DNA from: Sphingopyxis sp.
Lineage (GTDB): Bacteria > Pseudomonadota > Alphaproteobacteria > Sphingomonadales > Sphingomonadaceae
Reading direction: 5' to 3'
NCBI RefSeq assembly: GCF_019459305.1
Contig: NZ_JAIBES010000028.1
Location: 1 to 50,655, forward strand
DNA: 50,655 nucleotides
Part shown: positions 23,563 to 32,924 of the stretch, piece by piece
How positions within the stretch are numbered: position 1 is the stretch's first letter
How the letters are laid out: every line of letters begins with the position of its first letter
Translations under genes and position numbers: made by a program
Notes under the pieces: model-generated
Told to the model about the DNA's origin: nothing
Seen by the model: only the letters and a program-made list of their open reading frames with translations
The model's database searches: none

Positions 23563-26500
23563 ATGCGCATCACCGCAACCATTGTCAGACTGGCGCTTCT
23601 GGGCGGCACGAGCCTGCTCGCTACTTCCATCGCTTCGGCTCAGGATCAGGCCTCGGCCGGGTCTCGGCCAGGTGCGGCGGACGTGACCGCTTCAGCCCCC
23701 GTAGCAGAACCGGAGATCGTCGTTACCGGAACGCAAATCCAGGGCGCGCAGATCAACGACGTGCTGCCCGTGACCGTGATCGACGAACAGTCGATCGAGA
23801 ACAGCGGCGCATCGTCGGGCGATGAGATGTTCCGCGCCATCCCGCAGGCAGGGACCGTCGCCTTCAACGAGCAGAACGCGACGACCCAGAACAATGTGCG
23901 CGGCGATGTCGGCTCGATCAATCTGCGCGACCTGGGTACCGGCAACACGCTCTTGCTGATCAATGGCCGCCGCATGAACCTGCACCCCGGCTTCCAGACC
24001 GAACTGCTTGTGCCGGTCGTCTCTCCCGACACCAACGAGATCGCGCCCGGGAGCGTCAGGCGGATCGAGGTCCTGCGCGATGGCGCGTCGGCCCTTTATG
24101 GCGCCGATGCCGTGGCGGGTGTGGTTAATACGGTCCTTAGAGGTGGTATGAAAGGCGGCTTCATCGAAGGCGACTACCGCATGTCCGACGGGACGAGCCT
24201 GTACAGCTATACGTTGACCGGCGGCTATGGGTTCGACTTCGGCGGCGGTCGCGGCAATCTTACCGTGTACGGCAGCTACTTCCACGAAAACGGCCTTCCC
24301 GTCACCGGGCGCGATTACGCGCGGGACGACAATCGCCTGCCATTGGTCGAGGGGACCGATTTCGAGGGCGAAGCTTCGTTCAACAACCGGAATACATTTG
24401 GCCCGTTCGGGCAGTTCGATATCCAGGCGCCTTCCAACCGCACGCCGATCGCCGACGACGACTTCTACCTCCAGCCGAGCACGTTCGCCGGCTGTCGCCT
24501 CCAATTCGGCGGTGGCATCTGTGCCCGCAACGGTACCACGCCGGTCGCTGACGTTCGTTACAACACGATATTCGGTAACAGCCTGATCAGCAAAAAGGAT
24601 CGCTACAATGCGATGGCGCTGCTCAGCTACGAGCTGACCGATAATATCGAGGCCTATTTCGAGGGAAGCTATTATCGGTCGGAAAGTGTGCGGAATTTCG
24701 ATCCGTCGGCAATCCTCAGCGCGGTCCCCGTGGGTATCTCGCGCAACGCCTATTACAACCCGTTCGGCCCCATCACGCGAAACGGCCAGCCGAACCCACA
24801 GCGTTTGCCGGGCACGACGATTGCGGCCGATGGCGCCGACCTGATCATGGAACGGTACCGCTTCGTCGATGTCGGTAACCGGATCATCGATGTCGAGAAG
24901 GAAAGTTACCGGCTCGTCGCCGGATTGCGCGGCAACTTCGGCGCGTGGGACTTCGACACGGGCTTCGTCTATTCAGAAGCCGACACGGTCGACCTGGAAC
25001 GCAACCGGGTTTCGCTCACGGCCATGCAGCGGCAGATCAACCTGACCACGCCCGATGCATATAATCCGTTCAATGGCGGCTGTCTCGACGATCCGGGCCT
25101 CGGTGATTGCACGCCCAACCCGGCCGCATCGATCGAGCCGTTCAGGATCGACGTATTCCGCAAGGGCGGCACGAGCCTGGCGCTCGCCGACTTCAAGATC
25201 AGCCGCGATGACCTGTTCACCCTTCCAGGCGGCAATATCGGCATTGCCGCCGGCGTGGAGTGGCGGCGTGAGACCTTCTACGACGACCGCGATCCGCGGC
25301 TCGACGGGACCATCACCTTCACCGACAGCGTGACCGGCGTATTCAACGGCAGCGACGTCGCCGGCACCAGTGAGTCCCCGGACACCGACGGCGTCCGCAA
25401 CGTCTATTCGGCGTTCACCGAGCTGTTCGTTCCCCTGGTCAGCCCGGAGATGGACATTCCGCTGGTCGAGGCGTTCAATGTCCAGCTTGCTGGCCGGATC
25501 GAGCGTTTCGCCGATATCAGCGCAACCGCCAAGGTGCCGCGGATCGCGGCATCGTGGACGACCATCCCGGGCGTTACGCTCCGCGGCGCCTGGTCACAGG
25601 GTTTCCGCGCACCGAACCTGGTGCAGGTGAACGACGACGGCACCACGCGGTCGAACACCCGCGACGACTTCGTGGTCTGCCAGGCGCAGGTCGAGAAGGG
25701 CATTATCGACAGCCTCGCGGCTTGCCCCGGCGCGGGCGTGATCAGCTTTCGCTCGGGCGCACGCAACCTGCGGCCGGAAGACAGCGAAAGCATCAATCTT
25801 GGCATCGTGCTAGAGCCGGGGTTCCTGCCCGGCCTTACGGTCACGGCGGACTATTGGCGGGTCAAGCAGACTGGCCTCGTCGGCACGTTCGGCGATGACA
25901 ACGCCATCGCGCTCGACCTGCTGCGCCGTCTGGCCGGGAGCACCAACCCCAATGTCATCCGCGAGGCGCCGACAGCCGACGACATCGCCCTGTTTGCCGG
26001 AACCGGCCTGGCCCCGGCTGGCCGGATCGAACGCGTGATCGACCCTTACGTCAACCTCGACAGCCGCGTTTCGAAGGGGTGGGATTTCGGGCTTGTCTAT
26101 CGCGTGCCCGACTTCGGGGCCGGCGACTTCCGGATCCGGCTGAACGCCGCACGGCTCGACAGCTTCGTCCAGAGCGCCGGTTCCGACGGACAGGAAATCG
26201 TCGATGCGATTGCGGCTGGGACGCTGCCGCTCGACGTCACCGTCGGCGGGCTTGGCGAACTCCTCGAGGTGGACGGTCGGCCCAAATGGCGCGCCAGCGG
26301 CTCGATCAACTGGGAAAAGGGACCGGTCTCGGTTGGCCTGTTCGGCAGCTATGTCGGCAAGTTCTACGACACGAGCGTGGTTCGCGACATCCTGATCGTA
26401 TCGGACGATCCCAACGCCAACTTCTTCCCCGTTGATGACGTCTTCACGATGAACGCGTCGGTCGCCTATACAATCAACAACGACACCGCGCTCGACGGAA

Positions 26501-26634
26501 CCCGGCTGCGGTTCGCGATCAACAACCTGTTCGATACCGACCCGCCGCTCGCCGACGAGACCTATGGCTTCTACAGCGACCTGCACAGTGCGCGCGGCCG
26601 CCAGTTCGCCATTGAAATCAGGAAGAAGTTCTGA
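23563..26634 (+). CDS. TonB-dependent outer-membrane receptor (dct operon)
   Basis: The start is ATG 23563, with GGGAGGA upstream and signal MRITATIVRLALLGGTSLLATSIASAQ. The 1023-residue receptor has a TonB box-like EPEIVVTGTQI, a plug domain (LPVTVIDEQSIENSG, then INLRDLGTGNTLLLINGRRM, then RRIEVLRDGASALYGADAVAGVVN) and a beta-barrel ending RGRQFAIEIRKKF with a terminal Phe. Plug and size fit the large-substrate receptors abundant in sphingomonads. It lies in the dctA-hydrolase operon, so it is likely the outer-membrane importer of the same unknown substrate. Confidence 0.88.
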   Translation: MRITATIVRLALLGGTSLLATSIASAQDQASAGSRPGAADVTASAPVAEPEIVVTGTQIQGAQINDVLPVTVIDEQSIENSGASSGDEMFRAIPQAGTVAFNEQNATTQNNVRGDVGSINLRDLGTGNTLLLINGRRMNLHPGFQTELLVPVVSPDTNEIAPGSVRRIEVLRDGASALYGADAVAGVVNTVLRGGMKGGFIEGDYRMSDGTSLYSYTLTGGYGFDFGGGRGNLTVYGSYFHENGLPVTGRDYARDDNRLPLVEGTDFEGEASFNNRNTFGPFGQFDIQAPSNRTPIADDDFYLQPSTFAGCRLQFGGGICARNGTTPVADVRYNTIFGNSLISKKDRYNAMALLSYELTDNIEAYFEGSYYRSESVRNFDPSAILSAVPVGISRNAYYNPFGPITRNGQPNPQRLPGTTIAADGADLIMERYRFVDVGNRIIDVEKESYRLVAGLRGNFGAWDFDTGFVYSEADTVDLERNRVSLTAMQRQINLTTPDAYNPFNGGCLDDPGLGDCTPNPAASIEPFRIDVFRKGGTSLALADFKISRDDLFTLPGGNIGIAAGVEWRRETFYDDRDPRLDGTITFTDSVTGVFNGSDVAGTSESPDTDGVRNVYSAFTELFVPLVSPEMDIPLVEAFNVQLAGRIERFADISATAKVPRIAASWTTIPGVTLRGAWSQGFRAPNLVQVNDDGTTRSNTRDDFVVCQAQVEKGIIDSLAACPGAGVISFRSGARNLRPEDSESINLGIVLEPGFLPGLTVTADYWRVKQTGLVGTFGDDNAIALDLLRRLAGSTNPNVIREAPTADDIALFAGTGLAPAGRIERVIDPYVNLDSRVSKGWDFGLVYRVPDFGAGDFRIRLNAARLDSFVQSAGSDGQEIVDAIAAGTLPLDVTVGGLGELLEVDGRPKWRASGSINWEKGPVSVGLFGSYVGKFYDTSVVRDILIVSDDPNANFFPVDDVFTMNASVAYTINNDTALDGTRLRFAINNLFDTDPPLADETYGFYSDLHSARGRQFAIEIRKKF

Positions 26635-26756
26635 CGCTGTGCGATTGCACCGGGTCCGGCTGTCGTTTGGCGGCGCGCTCCTCACCCTCGGGGCGTGCGC
26701 GCAGGTACTGTCTCTCGACACCGGGACCGGTGCAGCTTTTTCGGGCTGCTCCAGCG

Positions 26757-26954
26757 CATGAGATCTTCTACTCGCTCACCGAGGCCCGGATCCTGATCGA
26801 AGCCTGGCGGCGGCATTCCAACACGGTTCGGCTGCGCAGCTCGCTGGGATGTCGACCACGGGCGCCGGAGGCCGGTTTCCTCGCCAGTTTTCCCCTCGGG
26901 TTCCGCTTCGCTCCACCTGCGGCCCACACTGGCAGGGGGGTTTCAACGCACTAG
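26757..26954 (+). pseudogene. C-terminal remnant of an IS3-family transposase (OrfB)
   Basis: HEIFYSLTEARILIEAWRRH followed by SNTVRLRSSLGCRPRAPEA matches the conserved end of IS3-group OrfB integrase domains (EIFYTLxEAxxLIExWRxxYNTxRPHSSLGYRPPAPE). Several usually invariant residues are changed (RPHSSLGY to RLRSSLGC), which indicates decay. The upstream part is absent. Confidence 0.75.
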
Positions 26955-27015
26955 CAACCCACCGGGACCACTCGGTAGGGGCTGGTCATCCGAGCATAAC
27001 GAACTGACCGTATCG

Positions 27016-27189
27016 TTGCGCCCCTCGCGACGGTCGACGAGATCGCAAGCTCCGGTCGCGCAACTCGCGAAGCGGTGCGGGGTCAACCCGAGGACTGTGA
27101 TCAAATGGCGAGGTAGGCAGTCGGTCGAGGGCATGCCCACAGGGCATAGTCTTCGCCGACAAGACATTGGACGGGCATTTCGATTTGAC
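27016..27189 (+). pseudogene. N-terminal remnant of an IS481-type transposase
   Basis: APVAQLAKRCGVNPRTVIKW and RGRQSVEGMPTG match the N-terminal HTH of IS481/ISL-like transposases (xLARxYGVNPKTVxKWRKRxxxxDxxxGP). The frame degenerates afterwards and runs into the peptidase gene's leader. No catalytic DDE part is present, so it is a fragment. Together with the IS3 remnant it fills most of 26635-27234, where I see no intact gene. Confidence 0.6.
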
Positions 27190-27234
27190 GTTAATAGTTA
27201 CGCGCTCCGGCATGAGCGCGGCACGGGGGAATCG

Positions 27235-28359
27235 ATGATATTGAGCAAGGCGATTGTCGCACTGGGCCTGCTGGCGGCGGCATCCGCCGCGCCCCCGGCC
27301 GAGCGCGCCCGCGAAGCCGGCGTGGTTATCGGCGTCCTTCCTCCCGGCCCACTCAATGCCATCACTGATGTTGACGGGGTCGAGGTTGGCCACGTCACGA
27401 TCGACGAAGGCAAAAACGTCCATACCGGCGTCACCGCAATCCTGCCGCACGGCGGCAACGTCTTTCGCTCGCGTGTTCCCGCCGGTTTTGTCGCCTTTAA
27501 TGCGTTCGGGAAGTTTGCCGGCTCGACGCAGGTCGTCGAACTCGGTGAGATCGAGACGCCTATCCTGCTGACCAACACGCTCAATGTCCCCGAAGCCGCG
27601 GCTGGCGCAGTCGAATGGACGCTGACTCAGCCGGGCAATGAGGCGGTCCGATCGGTCAACGCCGTCGTCGGCGAAACGAACGACGGTGTCCTCAACGACA
27701 TCCGCCGCCGCCGCGTCACCGTCGCCGATGCCCGGCGCGCGATCGAAGTGGCGAAAGGCGGCGCGGTCGAGGAAGGCTCAGTCGGCGCGGGTACCGGAAC
27801 GGTGGCCTTCGGTTTTAAAGGTGGGATCGGCACCGCGTCGCGCAGGCTACCCAGTTCGCAAGGCGGTTGGACGCTTGGGGTGTTGGTCCAGAGCAACTAC
27901 GGCGGTGTCCTCAACATTGCCGGGGTGCCGGTCGGTATCAAACTGGGTCGCCACGCTTTCGCCGAGCGCGGCGATCGTGACACCGCAGATGGCTCGGTCG
28001 TCGTGGTGATCGCCACCGACGCGCCGCTGTCCGATCGCAACCTGCGCCGTATAGCCGAGCGGGCGTTCATCGGGATCGGCCGGACGGGATCGTCCTTTTC
28101 CAACGGATCGGGCGACTATGCGATTGCCTTTTCGACCAGCACCGCGGTGCGCCGCGAGGAAGGAAGTGCGCCGACCGCGCAAGTTGCCGATCTGCGCAAC
28201 GAGGCGCTTTCGCCGCTGTTTCAGGCTGTCGCCGAAGCGACCGAGGAAGCGGTCGTCAACTCGCTGTTCGCCGGAACAACCGTCGAGGGGCATCGCGGCA
28301 CCATCGAGCGGCTGCCGGTCGAAACGATATTGCCCTGGCTGGTCGCCGGCGAAAAATAA
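27235..28359 (+). CDS. P1-family (DmpA/S58) aminopeptidase, exported
   Basis: I use ATG 27235 (MILSKAIVALGLLAAASAAPPAERARE), which has GGGGGA upstream and a signal peptide; the longer upstream frame is transposase remnant. The 374-residue protein shows family signatures VDGVEVGHVTI, GAGTGTVAFGFKGGIGTASR, NYGGVLNIAGVPVG, and the autocleavage/nucleophile site DGS with Gly253-Ser254 in DGSVVVVIATDAPL. DmpA self-cleaves to alpha/beta chains and removes N-terminal L-residues, D-Ala or beta-amino acids. Placement beside D-amino-acid genes fits a role in D-residue peptide digestion in the periplasm. Confidence 0.88.
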   Translation: MILSKAIVALGLLAAASAAPPAERAREAGVVIGVLPPGPLNAITDVDGVEVGHVTIDEGKNVHTGVTAILPHGGNVFRSRVPAGFVAFNAFGKFAGSTQVVELGEIETPILLTNTLNVPEAAAGAVEWTLTQPGNEAVRSVNAVVGETNDGVLNDIRRRRVTVADARRAIEVAKGGAVEEGSVGAGTGTVAFGFKGGIGTASRRLPSSQGGWTLGVLVQSNYGGVLNIAGVPVGIKLGRHAFAERGDRDTADGSVVVVIATDAPLSDRNLRRIAERAFIGIGRTGSSFSNGSGDYAIAFSTSTAVRREEGSAPTAQVADLRNEALSPLFQAVAEATEEAVVNSLFAGTTVEGHRGTIERLPVETILPWLVAGEK

Positions 28360-28399
28360 CGGCCCAACCGACCTGAGGTTACAATTCTCCCGAATCTGG

Positions 28400-29953
28400 T
28401 CAGGACACCTTGGCCGCGCGCAGCAGGCGACCGGGAGCGCCCACACGCTCACCGCCTTCAAAGGCGACCCGTCCGTTCACCATGACCATGTCAAATCCTT
28501 GTGCCTGGGCAAAGGGGTCGAGGTAAGTCGAGCGCGCTTTCACGCGGTCGGGAGCGAACAGGATGAGGTCGGCCTTCATGCCCGGTCTCATCGTTCCGCG
28601 ATCGGGGAGTCGCAGGATTTGCGCCGGGAGCGCAGTCGCCTTGCGGACGGCCTTCTCGATCGGGAGCCGACCCTCGTTCACGACATATTGTTCGATGAGT
28701 TTGGCATAGGTTCCGGTGGCTCGCGGGTGGCGCATTCCCGGACCCCCGTCGGTCGAGATCGCGACATCGGCATCGAGTACGAGCATCTCTTGTAGCGCGT
28801 CGTCCATGGTGAAATGCGCGCCAGAGGCGCCGCCCGGACCGATCTTGATCAGGAAATCGGCATAATGGAGCCCTGCTTCGTCCGCGGCTTGAGCCAATGT
28901 TTTTCCGGCAAAAGGCGCGGTGCCGATCAGGAGCGCCGCTGGCCCGCCGCGCCGGGTCATGCGCGCGATCAGATGATCGCGCAGCTCCTGCCGTCGGCCT
29001 GCGACGATGGCGCGGTAGTCGCTGGGCGGCAAAGCCCATTCGGGGAAGAGCAGCGCAATCCCGGTATAGCCAGCGCTGTACGGATAGGCGTCCGCGGTCA
29101 GATCGATACCGGCACGGCGTTTGGCGGCAATATAGTCGAGCAGCTGGCGGGCACGGGCTTCGCCTTTGCCAAACACTATTTTCAGGTGCGAGATGTGGGG
29201 CCGACCGGGGCGCGCAGACGCAATCAGTTCCTCGATCGAGGCCTCGATCTCGTCGTCATTTTCGGACCGCATGTGGCTCATGACCACGCCGTCGTGGCGC
29301 GCGACGGTTTGGGCGAGGCTGGCGAGTTCGGCGCTTTCGGCATAAATGCCCGGAACATATTCCAGCCCGTAAGAGATCCCGAAGGCGCCAGCGGTCAGCT
29401 CCCGGTCAAGCTGCGCCGCCATCCGAGCGAGCGCGGCATCGTCAGGCTGGCGCATCGCGTCCGGGATGCCAGCGGCGCGGCGCAGCGTGCCGTGGCTTGC
29501 GAGCGCGGCGACATTCAGCGGCAGCGCGGCGCGATCCGCGGCCGAGAGCCAGGTTCGCAGGTCCAGATCGTCCCCGATGCGGGGGCCGCTGCCGTCCACC
29601 CCCAGCAAAATGGTGGTCACCCCCATGGCGAGGAAGGCATCATAGGATTGTTCCAGCGGATCGCCATGCGTGTGGGTGTCGATAAATCCGGGTGCAAGGA
29701 CGCGTCCTTCTCCCGGTACAAGGCGCGCGCCATCGGGGACCGACCCGCCCGGCGGCAAAATAGTAGCAACACGTTCACCGACAACGGTGACGTCGGCGCG
29801 GCGAGGCAGACTCCCGGTCCCATCGACCAACAGGACATCGCGAAAATAGGTTGATGCGTCGCCCTGGGCAGCGGCCAGCATCGGCAGGGTTGCCAGCGTG
29901 GTTAAGGCAACAGCGCCGCCAGCGAGCTGGCGACGCGTCAAGTCACGCGGCAT
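28400..29953 (-). CDS. N-acyl-D-amino-acid deacylase family amidohydrolase
   Basis: ATG 29953 has GGGAGG upstream and begins MPRDLTRRQLAGGAVALTTL, a likely twin-arginine signal (TRRQLAGG). The mature protein is a composite amidohydrolase: beta-sandwich YFRDVLLVDGTG, metal HxH in GFIDTHTHGD (H94, H96), SHMRSEND, HISHLKIVFGKG, and a late metal Asp in ISTDGGPGMRHPRATGT. This is the arrangement of D-aminoacylases, which release D-amino acids from N-acyl forms or related D-peptides. It is encoded opposite to the peptidase (about 40-base convergent gap) and sits just past the XRE-cupin regulator. Confidence 0.85.
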   Translation of the reverse strand: MPRDLTRRQLAGGAVALTTLATLPMLAAAQGDASTYFRDVLLVDGTGSLPRRADVTVVGERVATILPPGGSVPDGARLVPGEGRVLAPGFIDTHTHGDPLEQSYDAFLAMGVTTILLGVDGSGPRIGDDLDLRTWLSAADRAALPLNVAALASHGTLRRAAGIPDAMRQPDDAALARMAAQLDRELTAGAFGISYGLEYVPGIYAESAELASLAQTVARHDGVVMSHMRSENDDEIEASIEELIASARPGRPHISHLKIVFGKGEARARQLLDYIAAKRRAGIDLTADAYPYSAGYTGIALLFPEWALPPSDYRAIVAGRRQELRDHLIARMTRRGGPAALLIGTAPFAGKTLAQAADEAGLHYADFLIKIGPGGASGAHFTMDDALQEMLVLDADVAISTDGGPGMRHPRATGTYAKLIEQYVVNEGRLPIEKAVRKATALPAQILRLPDRGTMRPGMKADLILFAPDRVKARSTYLDPFAQAQGFDMVMVNGRVAFEGGERVGAPGRLLRAAKVS

Positions 29954-29964
29954 ATAAACCTCCC

Positions 29965-30000
29965 TTGTCCATAACGGCGGAAGGATGCCCAAATGGACAA
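29965..30000 (-). promoter_or_regulatory. Inverted repeat in the leader of the D-aminoacylase gene
   Basis: Perfect arms TTGTCCAT (29965-29972) and ATGGACAA (29993-30000) flank a 20-base spacer just upstream of the ATG at 29953. Arm length and spacer equal those of the repeat at 33941-33976, and both share the TGTCC/GGACA core, suggesting one regulator. Confidence 0.55.
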
Positions 30001-30179
30001 CGGAATGCAATTGTACGTGGATCCAACATTCTGCAGAGAATTTCGAAAAAGCACGAGTGGATACAGGCCTGTCACCGGTGTCGACTTTGGCGCACGGTTG
30101 ACCTTTTTGCGGGGTCCGGTGCGGCCGTCATGCTGGCCCGGCTGGCTAGAGCCGAACGGTCGGACGTGGTGGAAAGGCG

Positions 30180-30815
30180 TCAGCCGTGCAGGCTCATCAG
30201 CGAATCCATCAGTCCGTCGTCGGCGCTCGAACAGACTCCCAGTACGAGCGCTTCTTCGAACCCCTCGGCGACCACATAGGCGTGGCCCATGGACGAATCG
30301 AGATAGATGCCCTGACCGGTCTTCAGCGCGACGGGGTCGTAAAATTCGGTGTGAATCTCGATCGCGCCTTCCAGCACATAGATGAATTCCTCGCCCTGAT
30401 GGCGGACAAGCTCGCCGAACTCGCTCGCGCTGTGGGCGCGGATACGGGTGATGATCGGGATCATCCGTTTCTGGCGCAGGTCTGTACATAGATAGTGATA
30501 GTCGTAGTTGTCGGTGGTGACGCGCACGGCCTGGTCGATCGTCCCGACGCTGCGGCGGCCGGTGACGCGCGGCGCGCTGTCGCTCTCATCTTCGGCGAAG
30601 AGGTCCGCCATGCGGATGCTGAGTCGCTGGCTGAGCTGCTGCAGCTTGTCATAACTCAGCGTCAGCCGGTCATGCTCGACTTTTGACAGCGTCGAGACCG
30701 GGATGCCCGATTTCGCACTCATCTCCTTGAGCGTCCAGCCGTTTCGCGAGCGAATGCTCTTCATCACAGTGCCGAGTGTGGGTGGGGCCGCGCGAGCCGC
30801 CATCAATTTTTCCAT
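30180..30815 (-). CDS. XRE-cupin transcriptional regulator
   Basis: The 211-residue protein has an XRE HTH (about 13-70: LGTVMKSIRSRNGWTLKEMSAKSGIPVSTLSKVEHDRLTLSYDKLQQLSQ) and a C-terminal cupin ligand-binding domain (about 120-195: FGELVRHQGEEFIYVLEGAIEIHTEFYDPVALKTGQGIYLDSSMGHAYV). Such regulators (SutR/PuuR type) sense small metabolites, often amines or amino acids. It is divergent from the serine hydrolase gene, and the intergenic block recurs before the M19 dipeptidase gene, so it is the prime candidate for control of the D-peptide locus. An internal Met5 could be the true start. Confidence 0.82.
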   Translation of the reverse strand: MEKLMAARAAPPTLGTVMKSIRSRNGWTLKEMSAKSGIPVSTLSKVEHDRLTLSYDKLQQLSQRLSIRMADLFAEDESDSAPRVTGRRSVGTIDQAVRVTTDNYDYHYLCTDLRQKRMIPIITRIRAHSASEFGELVRHQGEEFIYVLEGAIEIHTEFYDPVALKTGQGIYLDSSMGHAYVVAEGFEEALVLGVCSSADDGLMDSLMSLHG

Positions 30816-30822
30816 TCCATGT

Positions 30823-30850
30823 TTGACAATTTTCTAATCAGGATCATTAT
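30823..30850 (+). promoter_or_regulatory. Promoter/operator block of the serine hydrolase-dgcA operon
   Basis: TTGACA (30823-30828) is followed 16 bp later by CATTAT (30845-30850). The sequence from TTGACAATTTTCT through AATCAGGAT is almost the same as at 33954-33976, and a TGTCC half-site follows (30850-30854). The repetition at two promoters indicates a shared operator. Confidence 0.65.
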
Positions 30851-30944
30851 GTCCCTATTGGGTTAACAGTTGTTGACCCTTGGTAAGACGTCGCGCGGCT
30901 TGCTGCAAGGTCAGACAGGGCGTGCCGAATAAAAGGGGAAAGTG

Positions 30945-32924
30945 ATGCGTTTCATCCGCAAGGTGATGATCGGACTGGCGGCGCTCGCCGCGCTACCACT
31001 CGCGGCGCAGGGGCCGCTGCCCGCGCCGACGGCGAAGAAGGTGGAAACGGCCGCGGCGACCGCACCCGCGGCACCGACTAGCCCGGTGACGCTCGACGCC
31101 GCCGACCTTGAGGCGTGGATGGACGGCTATCTGCCCTACGCGCTCGAGCGCGCGCGCATCCCCGGTGCGGTCGTCGTCGTCGTGCGCGGCGATCAGGTCG
31201 TGCTGCAAAAGGGCTATGGCTTTGCCGATGTCGCTAATCGTGCGCCGGTGCTGCCCGAAACGACCATGTTCCGACCCGGCTCGGTGTCGAAACTGCTGAC
31301 CTGGACCGCGGTGATGCAGCAGGTCGAGGCGGGCAAGATCGATCTCGACAAGGATGTGAACGCCTATCTCGATTTCAAGATTCCGGCCTATCAGGGCAAG
31401 CCGGTCACGATGCGCAACATCATGACGCATACTGCGGGTTTTGAAGAGTCCGTACGGCACCTGATCAGCAGCGACCCCAAGGCGGTGATGACGCTGAAGG
31501 AGCAGATGCCAATGGCGTTGCCGCAGCGCGTCTTTGCGCCGGGGACGACCCCCGCTTACTCCAATTACGCCACCGCGCTCGCGGGCTATATCGTCGAGCG
31601 CGTCAGCGGCGAGCCGTTCGACAATTATATCGAAAATCATATATTTACACCGCTTGGTATGACGCATTCGACCTTCCGCCAGCCGCTGCCAGCACGCCTC
31701 GCGCCGCATATGGCCAAGGGCTATCCCGACGTGACGCAAAAGGCGAAACCGTTCGAGATCGTCATCCCGGGACCGGCGGGAAGCCTGTCGGCGAGTGGCG
31801 CCGACATGGGTAAATTCATGATCGCGCATCTGAACGACGGGGCCGGGCTTCTGAAGCCCGAGACTGCAAAACAGATGCACGATTTCAAGGCGCCCGGCGT
31901 TGGCCCGCTCAACAGCATGGCACTTGGTTTCTACGAACAATGGGTCAACGGTCGGCGCGCGATCGCGCATGGCGGCGATACCGTCTGGTTCCACTCCTAT
32001 CTGTGGCTGTTCCCCGAGGATGACATTGGCGTTTATGTGTCGATGAACAGCGCCGGGACGCAGGGCGATGCGGGGGCGGTGCGTAGCGCGCTGTTCCATA
32101 AATTTGCCGATCGTTACCTTCCGGGCGAAGACAAGGCGGGAACCGTAGACGCCAAGACCGCCGCCCAACATGCGCAGATGATGGTCGGCAATTATGTCAG
32201 CAGCCGCGGGTCGTTCACCAACTTCATGAGCCTGCTCGGGCTGTTGGGGCAGGCGACGATCTCGCTGACCGAAGACGGCAAGATCAGCTTCCCCGCGCTC
32301 GACGGCTTGGGTGCCGGCGCGCGCGACTGGGTCGAGGTCGAGCCGTTCGTGTGGCGCGACCGCGGCACGGGCGAGCGCCTCGCGGCCGAGGTCAAGGACG
32401 GCCGCGTCGTGCGCTTCAGCGTCGATGCCGGTTCGCCGTTCATGGTGTTCGAACCCGCGCCTGCCAGCGTCAATGCGGCGTGGCTTAATCCGGCGCTGAT
32501 TGCGGCGCTCGGCATCGTGCTGCTCGCCGCGCTGGCGTGGCCGGTACGCGCGCTGGTACGGCGCAGCTTCAAGGCCGATTTCGCGCTCGAAGGTAAATCG
32601 CGTCGCGTCTATCGGCTATCGCGGGGGTTCGCCTGGCTGGTGCTGGCGGCGCTTGCGGGCTGGCTCGGCCTGATCGCCGCTTTCTCGGCCGATATAGGCA
32701 GCTTGGGCGGCCCGCTCGACTGGCTGATCCACCTGCTGCGTGTCCTGACCCCGGTGGCGTCTTTCGGCTTGCTAGCGACGGCGGGCTGGCACTTGTGGCT
32801 GACGATCAAGGACAAGCGTCGTTGGACGATGAAGCTCGGCGCGGTGCTGCTGGTGCTCGCGGCGCTGGTGCTGGTGTGGGCGACACTCGCCTTCAACCTC
32901 TATGGCTTTGGATTGGTTTATTGA
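30945..32924 (+). CDS. SxxK serine hydrolase (class C beta-lactamase/D-aminopeptidase type) with C-terminal membrane domain
   Basis: ATG 30945 follows AGGGG at good spacing (the preceding GTG is less likely). A signal peptide (MRFIRKVMIGLAALAALPLAAQ) leads to a beta-lactamase/PBP fold with SVSK (Ser113-Lys116), YSN in PAYSNYATAL, and HGG in AIAHGGDTVWF. After about residue 510 come roughly four membrane helices (PALIAALGIVLLAALAWPVRAL, FAWLVLAALAGWLGLIAAFS and others), so the enzyme is periplasmic and membrane-tethered. Relatives include D-aminopeptidases and esterases. It leads dgcA with a one-base overlap. Confidence 0.82.
   Translation: MRFIRKVMIGLAALAALPLAAQGPLPAPTAKKVETAAATAPAAPTSPVTLDAADLEAWMDGYLPYALERARIPGAVVVVVRGDQVVLQKGYGFADVANRAPVLPETTMFRPGSVSKLLTWTAVMQQVEAGKIDLDKDVNAYLDFKIPAYQGKPVTMRNIMTHTAGFEESVRHLISSDPKAVMTLKEQMPMALPQRVFAPGTTPAYSNYATALAGYIVERVSGEPFDNYIENHIFTPLGMTHSTFRQPLPARLAPHMAKGYPDVTQKAKPFEIVIPGPAGSLSASGADMGKFMIAHLNDGAGLLKPETAKQMHDFKAPGVGPLNSMALGFYEQWVNGRRAIAHGGDTVWFHSYLWLFPEDDIGVYVSMNSAGTQGDAGAVRSALFHKFADRYLPGEDKAGTVDAKTAAQHAQMMVGNYVSSRGSFTNFMSLLGLLGQATISLTEDGKISFPALDGLGAGARDWVEVEPFVWRDRGTGERLAAEVKDGRVVRFSVDAGSPFMVFEPAPASVNAAWLNPALIAALGIVLLAALAWPVRALVRRSFKADFALEGKSRRVYRLSRGFAWLVLAALAGWLGLIAAFSADIGSLGGPLDWLIHLLRVLTPVASFGLLATAGWHLWLTIKDKRRWTMKLGAVLLVLAALVLVWATLAFNLYGFGLVY

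Noticed and set aside
27016-27234. N-terminal extension of the P1 peptidase
   Set aside because: The upstream codons encode a transposase HTH fragment, while the ATG at 27235 has a ribosome site and a signal peptide.
30993-32171. 392-codon leftward frame opposite the serine hydrolase
   Set aside because: It is antisense to a gene with intact SxxK, YxN and HGG motifs, with no start signal of its own.
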